Source: Oscillospiraceae bacterium (lineage in GTDB: Bacteria; Bacillota; Clostridia; Oscillospirales; Oscillospiraceae). Taken from it: a stretch of 5,351 bases of DNA. A program made the position numbers and the translations under genes. The DNA is taken from NCBI GenBank assembly GCA_017409645.1, contig JAFQSI010000004.1, positions 1-5,351 of the forward strand. The letters run 5' to 3'. Positions within the stretch are counted from its first letter, which is position 1. Each line of letters starts with the position of its first letter. Shown piece after piece: positions 1 to 4,140 of the stretch. The notes below the pieces were generated by a model that made no database searches, had not been told where the DNA came from, and saw nothing but the letters and a program-made list of their open reading frames with translations.

Positions 1-518
1 AGGGTCAGCAGCAGAGCATTGACGATGGAGGTCAGGCCCGAGGAGGCCTTGGTCCGCATCCGGGCGATGCGCTCCTCCTGCTCCGGCGTGATGGGTTCCA
101 GGGTCACATTCAGGCCGCCCAGCTCGATCACATCCCCGCTCTCCAGGGCACAGATGTCCACCTTCCGCCCGTTGACGCGGACGCCGTTTTTCGATTCGGC
201 ATCGGTGATGGTCCAGCTTCCGTCGTCATAACGGGTCAGGACTGCGTGGTTTCGGGAGATGGTCGGCAACTCCAGAACCAGGTCGCTGCTCTTGTGGCTG
301 CCGATGATGTTCTCCCAGTGGGTCACAGGCAGCGCGCTGCCGTCGGGCAGCCGCAGCAGCGCCCAGATCTCCGGCTCCTTCCGGAAGGAAAGCAGCGGCT
401 TTCCCGCCCGGTAAAGGATTAGCAGCATCAGCACCGGCGCGATGATGCGCAGCAGTGCGATGTATACGTTTGCAAAATCAATGGGAAGACCGCTCAGCGA
501 TTCCATAATACGGTCCAT
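1..518 (-). CDS. Membrane-anchored FHA-domain protein, N-terminal part (runs off the window)
   Basis: The 172 visible residues start with a hydrophobic segment (about residues 18-36) and continue into a cytoplasmic forkhead-associated domain (about 50-142). The FHA signature is intact: Ile-Gly-Ser at 72-74, Ser88-Arg89-x-His91, Asn111-Gly112 and a VNG turn at 115-117. FHA domains bind phosphothreonine peptides, so the protein probably reads the output of a Ser/Thr kinase at the membrane. The start is firm: an in-frame TGA lies just upstream and TGAGGAGG (526-533) is well spaced before the ATG. After a charged linker (146-157) the last visible residues turn hydrophobic again, as if a second membrane segment begins. 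From memory of Clostridia, FHA domains can precede FtsW/RodA-type cell-wall polymerases, so this may be the front of such a fusion or a gene next to one. The C-terminus is not visible and this part is inference. Confidence 0.85.
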   Translation of the reverse strand, partial: MDRIMESLSGLPIDFANVYIALLRIIAPVLMLLILYRAGKPLLSFRKEPEIWALLRLPDGSALPVTHWENIIGSHKSSDLVLELPTISRNHAVLTRYDDGSWTITDAESKNGVRVNGRKVDICALESGDVIELGGLNVTLEPITPEQEERIARMRTKASSGLTSIVNALLLT

Positions 519-530
519 GGCCCCACCTCC

Positions 531-599
531 TCAGTCGATAGTTTCAAAGCCCGGCAGACAGAACAGCCGGACGGCATTTCCCGCGGTGACGCGCTCCAC
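531..599 (-). pseudogene. C-terminal remnant resembling an amidohydrolase
   Basis: The 22 codons ending at TGA (531-533) read VERVTAGNAVRLFCLPGF followed by ETID. The core resembles the ending of TIM-barrel amidohydrolases, whose last helix commonly carries a G-N-A-x-R-L-(F/L)-G-L pattern. A TAA in the same frame sits directly before the first codon, and no ribosome site precedes the GTG, so this is not an intact gene. The TGA overlaps the ribosome site of the FHA gene, the layout expected if a full upstream gene once ended here in an operon. It could instead be a leader peptide or chance. The family resemblance is a judgement by eye over a very short stretch. Confidence 0.35.
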
Positions 600-611
600 T
601 TATATGATTTC

Positions 612-640
612 AGGATAACCCGCCGATGCAGGTCTGTCAA
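612..640 (-). promoter_or_regulatory. Promoter for the FHA gene
   Basis: On the minus strand a perfect -35 TTGACA (635-640) is followed after exactly 17 bp by TATCCT (612-617), which matches four of six consensus -10 bases. Transcription would begin near 605 and give a leader of about 85 nt that includes the amidohydrolase-like remnant. No terminator is visible after nfo, so readthrough from nfo may add to expression of the FHA gene. Confidence 0.6.
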
Positions 641-651
641 ATGAAGATTTC

Positions 652-1476
652 TTAAATTTTGCTCCGGAGCAGGGCGATCTCCGCGGCGTAGCCGGGAAGC
701 TCGTTGGGGGTTTCCAGGATCATGGGCTTGTCCCGGAGCAGCGGATGGGTGACGAGCTTTTCAAAAAATCCGAGGCCCAGGCTGCCCTGGCCGATGCATT
801 CATGCCGGTCCTTGTGGCTGGCGAAGGGGTTCTTGCTGTCGTTGATGTGCAGGGCCTTCAGCCGGTCAAGGCCGATGACGCGGTCAAATTCCGCCAGAAC
901 GCCGTCCAGATCGCCCACGATGTCATATCCGCCGTCGTAGACATGGCAGGTATCCAGACACACGCCCACGTCCTCAGAGCCCACGGCATCCATGATGGCC
1001 TTCAGCTCCTCAAACCGGCCGCCAACCTCGCTGCCCTTGCCCGCCATCGTCTCCAGCAGCACCGTCACCGGATACCCCGGCTCCAGTGCGGCCTTCAGCG
1101 CGTCGGCGATCTGGGCGATGCCCGTCTCCACGCCCTGTCCCACATGGGAGCCGGGGTGGAAATTGTAGAATTGACCCGGCAGATACTGCATCCGCTCCAG
1201 ATCCTCCCGCAGCACCTGGGCGGCAAAGGTCCGGGCTTCGGCGTCCTTGGTACACAGGTTCATGGTATAGGACCCATGGGCCACCAGCGGTCCGAAGCCG
1301 AATTCCGTCAGGGCCTCCATGGCCCTTTTGCAGTCGGCCTCATCCACGGGCTTGGCCCTGCTGCCCCGGGGATTCCGGGTAAAGAAGGCGAAGGTATCCG
1401 CGCCGATCTTTTTCGCGGTCTTCACCATTTCATAGTTTCCCTTGGTGGACGATAAATGACATCCGATGTAAGGCAT
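652..1476 (-). CDS. nfo: Endonuclease IV (deoxyribonuclease IV, AP endonuclease)
   Basis: This enzyme cuts the DNA backbone 5' of abasic sites and removes blocked 3' ends in base excision repair, using a trinuclear zinc centre in a TIM barrel. At 274 residues it is close to the 285 of E. coli Nfo. All nine zinc ligands of the family can be placed: His67, His107, Glu142, Asp175, His178, His210, Asp223, His225 and Glu255. They lie in the signature blocks ETMAGKG (142-148), LDTCHVYDGGYD (174-185) and HINDSK (210-215) with DRH (223-225), plus the terminal ILETP (253-257). The ATG has a strong ribosome site, GAGGAGGG (1483-1490), six bases upstream. It is transcribed alone from its own promoter, divergent from the WYL regulator gene. 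Identification is secure from the motifs. Confidence 0.97.
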   Translation of the reverse strand: MPYIGCHLSSTKGNYEMVKTAKKIGADTFAFFTRNPRGSRAKPVDEADCKRAMEALTEFGFGPLVAHGSYTMNLCTKDAEARTFAAQVLREDLERMQYLPGQFYNFHPGSHVGQGVETGIAQIADALKAALEPGYPVTVLLETMAGKGSEVGGRFEELKAIMDAVGSEDVGVCLDTCHVYDGGYDIVGDLDGVLAEFDRVIGLDRLKALHINDSKNPFASHKDRHECIGQGSLGLGFFEKLVTHPLLRDKPMILETPNELPGYAAEIALLRSKI

Positions 1477-1498
1477 AAGTATCCCTCCTCAGACCTGG

Positions 1499-1527
1499 AT
1501 TGTATCATCTTTTCACGAAAAATGCAA
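1499..1527 (-). promoter_or_regulatory. Promoter of nfo
   Basis: On the minus strand TTGCAT (1522-1527) and TACAAT (1499-1504) are separated by 17 bp. The -10 matches five of six consensus bases and the -35 three of six. Start of transcription is expected near 1492, just before the ribosome site. The spacer contains the inverted repeat TTTTC-AC-GAAAA (1510-1521), and a wider imperfect repeat (GATTGTAT at 1498-1505, ATGCAATC at 1522-1529) covers both promoter boxes. These are candidate operator sequences, possibly for the divergent WYL regulator. No LexA-type site was seen. Confidence 0.6.
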
Positions 1528-1538
1528 TCATCCCCGAT

Positions 1539-1567
1539 TTGACAAAAAGTCCATGATATGGTACTCT
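1539..1567 (+). promoter_or_regulatory. Promoter of the WYL regulator gene
   Basis: A perfect -35 TTGACA (1539-1544) is followed after 17 bp by TACTCT (1562-1567), a weak -10 with three of six consensus bases. The expected start near 1574 coincides with the first base of the ribosome site AAAGGAGG (1574-1581), leaving a leader of only about 16 nt. The -35 box lies 11 bp from the -35 box of the divergent nfo promoter, so a protein bound here could control both genes. Confidence 0.5.
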
Positions 1568-1589
1568 ATCCCCAAAGGAGGCTGATCCC

Positions 1590-2594
1590 ATGCCAAAATC
1601 CGACAACCAGAAGCTGAAGCTTCTCTACATCCGGGACTACTTGGAGCGCAACTCCGACGAGCAGCATCCGGTCGGTGCCCAGGAGCTGATCGACATGCTC
1701 GCCCGCCACGGCATCTCCTGCGAGCGCAAGGCCGTCTACTCGGACATCCGGGCGCTCCAGGACTTCGGCATCGACATCCTCAACCGCCGGGGCGCCAACG
1801 GCGGCTACTACATCGGCTCGCGGAATTTCGAGCTGCCGGAGCTGAAGCTGCTCATCGACGCGGTCCAGTCCAGCCGCTTTCTGACCGAGAAAAAATCCCG
1901 GGAGCTGATCGCCAAGCTCTGCCGGGAGTGCAACCGGTACGACGAGAGTCTCATGCACCGGGATGTGGTCATAGACCGCCGGGTCAAGAGCATGAACGAG
2001 ACGATCTATTATAATGTCGACGCCATTCAGGACGCTATATCCCGGGGCGTGCAGATCACATTCCGCTATTTCGACTGGGGCATCGACGGCAAGCGCAAAT
2101 ATCGCGACAGGGAATACAAGGCCAGCCCCTACGGCCTGTGTCAGGATAACGAGAACTGCTACCTGCTGGCCCACTCCCCCCGCCACGCCGTCACCTCCTA
2201 CCGGGTGGACCGGATGACGGATATCCAGCTGACGGAAGAAAAGCGTGTTCCCTGCCCGGAGCTTACAGGCCCCAGACTGGTGGAACACGCCAATCAGCTG
2301 TTTCAGATGTATTCCGGCGAGCGCTCCAGCGTGAAGCTGCGCTTCCACCGTTCTTTGACCAATGTGGTCTTCGACCGGTTCGGCCGGGATATCATGCTCA
2401 TCCCCGACGGGGAGGACCACTTCACCTTCGTGGTGGAGGTGGCTGTCTCCCCCCTCTTCCTGAGCTGGATCATCGGCTTCGGGGAAAAGGCGCAGATCGT
2501 CTACCCCCAGGGAGTTGCTGACCAGTGCCGCGCCCTCGCCGAAACCGCCATCGCCCAGCATCCTGCGGTGAAAATGCAGAATGCAGAATGCTGA
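1590..2594 (+). CDS. WYL-domain helix-turn-helix transcriptional regulator
   Basis: This is a 334-residue cytoplasmic DNA-binding protein with the standard three-part layout. An N-terminal winged helix-turn-helix (about 8-76) has the recognition-helix pattern ERKAVYSDIRALQDFG (45-60) and a wing with NGGYY (70-74). A WYL domain (about 144-215) has SPYGL (179-183) and SYRVDRM (203-209), and a WCX-like C-terminal extension (about 246-322) contains FLSWIIGFG. WYL domains bind small ligands or nucleic acid and tune DNA binding; known members respond to DNA damage or control phage defence loci. The name-giving Trp-Tyr-Leu is Cys-Tyr-Leu here (190-192), a tolerated variation. The ATG has a full AAAGGAGG eight bases upstream. 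The gene is divergent from nfo with adjoining promoters, so nfo and itself are plausible targets (inference). The last codons, for MQNAEC, come from a heptamer repeat, so the natural C-terminus probably ended a little earlier. Confidence 0.92.
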   Translation: MPKSDNQKLKLLYIRDYLERNSDEQHPVGAQELIDMLARHGISCERKAVYSDIRALQDFGIDILNRRGANGGYYIGSRNFELPELKLLIDAVQSSRFLTEKKSRELIAKLCRECNRYDESLMHRDVVIDRRVKSMNETIYYNVDAIQDAISRGVQITFRYFDWGIDGKRKYRDREYKASPYGLCQDNENCYLLAHSPRHAVTSYRVDRMTDIQLTEEKRVPCPELTGPRLVEHANQLFQMYSGERSSVKLRFHRSLTNVVFDRFGRDIMLIPDGEDHFTFVVEVAVSPLFLSWIIGFGEKAQIVYPQGVADQCRALAETAIAQHPAVKMQNAEC

Positions 2595-2606
2595 ATGCTA
2601 AATGCC
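2572..2606. repeat. Heptamer tandem repeat, five units of (A/G)AATGC(A/T/C)
   Basis: Five consecutive 7-bp units are readable without a gap: AAATGCA, GAATGCA, GAATGCT, GAATGCT and AAATGCC. The core AATGC is invariant. The array spans the 3' end of the WYL regulator gene, supplies its last codons and its TGA stop (2592-2594), and ends four bases before the stop of the convergent lipoprotein gene. Because 7 is not a multiple of 3, a change of unit number would shift the reading frame and change the stop used. It resembles short heptamer repeats found between genes in some bacteria; its origin is unknown. Confidence 0.85.
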
Positions 2607-2609
2607 CTT

Positions 2610-3116
2610 TTACTTCTCCCCTTTTTCCTCCCCTGTCAGATCCAGGCTGGCGCAGATCCGGGCGAATTCCTCCCCCACATCCGCCGTCTCGGGGCTGACC
2701 ATGCTGATGCAGTAGTGGTAATTCCCGTCATCGGCCACCATGCACCGGCCCAGGGACACACCCTCCTCGCCGGTCATGGACCAGACCGTCTGATAAAGCT
2801 GCAGGCCGTCCCGCTCGTACTCCATCACCGTCAGCCTTTCCGGGTCCAGCCCCGTCAGCTGCTGCAGCGTTGCGCGGATGTCGCCGCCCTGAAGGGTCTG
2901 CAGCCGCAGCTCATTTTCGCCCCAGGCGTAGCACTCCCCGGCCTCGGCCATGGTCAGCGCCGCGGCCCCCTCCGGCAGCCACACCGCCATGGGGGCCGGG
3001 TCTGCCGCCGCGATCTCCTGGATCTCATCGGCCACCGTCTCGAATACCGGCTCCGCATCATTCCCGCAGCCGGTGAAGCACATCATCAGTACGACCAACC
3101 AAACAAGCTTTTTCAT
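2610..3116 (-). CDS. Small predicted lipoprotein of unknown function
   Basis: The 168-residue product begins MKKLVWLVVLMMCFTGC, a typical lipoprotein signal: two lysines, a hydrophobic stretch, then the lipobox Phe-Thr-Gly-Cys with Cys17 as the lipidated residue after signal peptidase II cleavage. The mature protein would be tethered to the outer face of the cytoplasmic membrane. The rest is acidic and soluble, with a mix of predicted strands and helices and no catalytic motif I recognise. The final part (about 130-160, YHYCISMVSP then EEFARICASLDL) has the look of a small alpha/beta domain ending in a helix, as in PsbP-like lipoproteins, but that is only an impression. The start is supported by GGGAGG (3123-3128). 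It converges on the WYL gene 15 bp away and is head-to-head with the DUF1294 gene, with 28 bp between the start codons. Confidence 0.8.
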   Translation of the reverse strand: MKKLVWLVVLMMCFTGCGNDAEPVFETVADEIQEIAAADPAPMAVWLPEGAAALTMAEAGECYAWGENELRLQTLQGGDIRATLQQLTGLDPERLTVMEYERDGLQLYQTVWSMTGEEGVSLGRCMVADDGNYHYCISMVSPETADVGEEFARICASLDLTGEEKGEK

Positions 3117-3144
3117 ACCCTACCTCCCGAAAGGACTTTATGAA

Positions 3145-3408
3145 ATGAAGTATCTCCTGCTCTATCTTCTCCTAATCAATGCGGCAGGACTTGTCCTTAT
3201 GCTTGCGGACAAGATCCGGGCCCGAAACGGCGCCTGGCGCATTTCCGAGCTGACCCTGATGCTCACCGCCGCCCTGGGCGGCAGCGTGGGCGTCCACATG
3301 GGCATGTACCTGTTCCGCCACAAGACCCGCCACCCCAAATTCACCCTGGGCGTGCCCGCCATCCTGACAGTGCAGATCCTGCTTCTGTGGTTCTGTATTT
3401 TTCATTGA
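3145..3408 (+). CDS. DUF1294 family small membrane protein
   Basis: The 87-residue protein matches the DUF1294 pattern. An N-terminal membrane helix (about 3-21) leads into Ala-Asp-Lys-x-x-Ala (21-26). Then come a Trp-Arg-Ile-Ser-Glu motif (31-35), a Gly-Gly-Ser-rich second membrane segment (about 37-58), Arg-His-Lys-Thr-Arg (59-63) and a third hydrophobic segment (about 69-86). The family is widespread in bacteria and its function is not established. I chose the ATG at 3145 because it begins the conserved MKYLLLYLL helix and has AAGGA (3131-3135) nine bases upstream. The same frame stays open further upstream, but over the lipoprotein gene on the other strand. An ATG five bases earlier runs into a stop after two codons. 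No promoter of its own is evident in the 28-bp gap. Confidence 0.88.
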   Translation: MKYLLLYLLLINAAGLVLMLADKIRARNGAWRISELTLMLTAALGGSVGVHMGMYLFRHKTRHPKFTLGVPAILTVQILLLWFCIFH

Positions 3409-3416
3409 ATTGGCCC

Positions 3417-3445
3417 TTGACAAACTGCGAATCCTATGCTAGAAT
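3417..3445 (+). promoter_or_regulatory. Promoter of tRNA-Ser
   Basis: A perfect -35 TTGACA (3417-3422), a 17-bp spacer and TAGAAT (3440-3445), five of six consensus bases, form the strongest promoter in the window. Transcription would begin near 3452, about 25 nt before the mature tRNA, leaving a short 5' leader for RNase P to remove. Confidence 0.8.
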
Positions 3446-3476
3446 GCCATAGTACGAATTGAACAGCGTATGATTC

Positions 3477-3568
3477 GGAGTGATACCCAAGAGGCCGAAG
3501 GGGCTCCCCTGCTAAGGGAGTAGGCCGTCAAAAGCGGCGCGAGGGTTCAAATCCCTCTCACTCCGCCA
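3477..3568 (+). tRNA. tRNA-Ser with anticodon GCT, CCA encoded
   Basis: The full class II cloverleaf can be drawn. The acceptor stem GGAGTGA (3477-3483) pairs perfectly with TCACTCC (3558-3564), followed by discriminator G3565 and encoded CCA (3566-3568). The D stem is CCC/GGG (3486-3488/3500-3502). The anticodon stem CTCCC/GGGAG encloses the loop CTGCTAA, with anticodon GCT at 3511-3513 that reads AGC and AGU serine codons. The long variable arm GCCG/CGGC (3524-3527/3535-3538) is characteristic of tRNA-Ser. The T arm is GAGGG-TTCAAAT-CCCTC (3541-3557). All stems are intact, so the gene appears functional. Confidence 0.98.
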
Positions 3569-3570
3569 AT

Positions 3571-3606
3571 AACCGCAAACCTTATTAGTTAGGTTTGCGG
3601 TTTTTT
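3571..3606 (+). terminator. Intrinsic terminator after tRNA-Ser
   Basis: A perfect 12-bp stem, AACCGCAAACCT (3571-3582) with AGGTTTGCGGTT (3591-3602), encloses an 8-nt loop and runs into six T residues (3601-3606). It starts two bases after the tRNA CCA end. The gene at 3647 lies behind it with no visible promoter, so that gene would depend on readthrough or on a promoter I cannot recognise. Confidence 0.92.
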
Positions 3607-3646
3607 CGCCCGTCCACCAAAGCTCACAAAGAAAGAGGTTGATGTT

Positions 3647-4045
3647 ATGGATGATTTGTTCGATACTTTTCTGAAGGCACTGTCCAATTTGAAGGGGCTT
3701 AACGCAAGTGGGATTACTCACGGAATTAAAGGTCTTATTGACGGAGCTGATGATGATACCATGCCTGAGGTCCTCGAAAAGATGGTAACAATGCTCCAAG
3801 CCGAAAAGAACCGCAGCAATTCAAAGGTTGCGTTGATTTCTAGCATCGCGACACTCTCAGTAGCATCCATCGGATTTGCCGGATACTCGCTTCTCAGCAG
3901 GAAAAAGAAAGCCGAACGCGAGGCAGAGGCACAACAGATTATCAAGGAGCTTCAAAAACAGCTGTCCAATAGCGCTGTGATTGACGAAGACCCGACAGAA
4001 GCGGCTATCACCACAGAAGAAACAACTGCCCTCGAAACTCAATAA
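3647..4045 (+). CDS. Orphan single-pass membrane protein with coiled-coil tail
   Basis: I do not recognise this 132-residue protein. Residues 1-55 look like soluble amphipathic helices with an acidic patch (Asp35-Asp36-Asp37). One membrane helix follows (about 61-83), then a Lys/Arg cluster (85-88) that should face the cytoplasm. A short charged helix (about 86-107) has coiled-coil character, and the tail (113-132) is rich in Glu and Thr. The gene has about 48% GC (counted over 3661-4020) against about 60-70% in neighbours, and it uses many A/T-ending codons, which suggests transfer. It sits directly behind a tRNA gene, a common insertion site, but no integrase or repeated tRNA end was found. 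The ribosome site is modest (AGAGG at 3634-3638, eight bases before the ATG). A clear terminator follows. That it is a real gene is likely from its own ribosome site, coherent domain layout and terminator; the function is unknown. Confidence 0.75.
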   Translation: MDDLFDTFLKALSNLKGLNASGITHGIKGLIDGADDDTMPEVLEKMVTMLQAEKNRSNSKVALISSIATLSVASIGFAGYSLLSRKKKAEREAEAQQIIKELQKQLSNSAVIDEDPTEAAITTEETTALETQ

Positions 4046-4052
4046 GAACTTT

Positions 4053-4080
4053 TGCCGCGGATTTCCGCGGCATTTCTTAT
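4053..4080 (+). terminator. Intrinsic terminator after the orphan gene
   Basis: TGCCGCGG (4053-4060) pairs perfectly with CCGCGGCA (4065-4072) around the loop ATTT, followed by the T-rich tail TTTCTTAT. It lies seven bases after the TAA stop and separates the orphan gene from the peptidase promoter. Confidence 0.8.
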
Positions 4081-4088
4081 CTCATTTA

Positions 4089-4117
4089 TTGCGCATAGTC
4101 ATTGATAGTGCTATACT
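4089..4117 (+). promoter_or_regulatory. Promoter of the M20 peptidase operon
   Basis: TTGCGC (4089-4094) and TATACT (4112-4117, five of six consensus bases) are separated by 17 bp. The predicted start near 4124 falls at the first base of the ribosome site AAAGGAAGG (4124-4132), so the leader is only about 17 nt. The stretch from the -10 box to the ATG closely resembles that of the WYL gene promoter. Confidence 0.65.
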
Positions 4118-4140
4118 ATCCGCAAAGGAAGGTGCATCCC

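Noticed and set aside
745..1455. Plus-strand open frame (236 residues) opposite nfo
   Set aside because: nfo shows all nine zinc ligands; this frame is an Arg/His/Gln-rich shadow without motifs.
1566..2561. Long minus-strand open frame (331 residues) opposite the WYL regulator
   Set aside because: It has low-complexity composition typical of an antisense shadow, no ribosome site or family motif, and would overlap the whole regulator gene.
2595..2640. Terminator between the convergent WYL and lipoprotein genes
   Set aside because: There are pyrimidine-rich tracts but no stable hairpin, so no intrinsic terminator can be supported.
2595..3143. Plus-strand open frame (182 residues) opposite the lipoprotein gene
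   Set aside because: The minus-strand frame has a clear lipoprotein signal and ribosome site, while this one is Arg/His/Pro-rich with no recognisable feature.
3150..3175. Possible minus-strand promoter for the lipoprotein gene inside the DUF1294 gene (TTGATT with GATACT)
   Set aside because: The spacer would be 19 bp and both boxes are weak, so it does not stand out from chance.
3512..3799. Minus-strand open frame of 95 residues covering the tRNA-Ser and the start of the orphan gene
   Set aside because: It ends in a SERDLNPRAAFDG-like peptide, the well-known false product of reading a tRNA-Ser gene backwards, and it overlaps the terminator and a better-supported gene.
3558..4100. Attachment-site duplication of the tRNA-Ser 3' end
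   Set aside because: I looked for a second copy of the T-arm or acceptor sequence downstream of the tRNA to mark an island edge and found none in the window.
4102..4140. TTG at 4102 as an upstream start for the M20 peptidase
   Set aside because: The extension reads through the -10 box and ribosome site and has no ribosome site of its own. The ATG at 4141 is correctly spaced.
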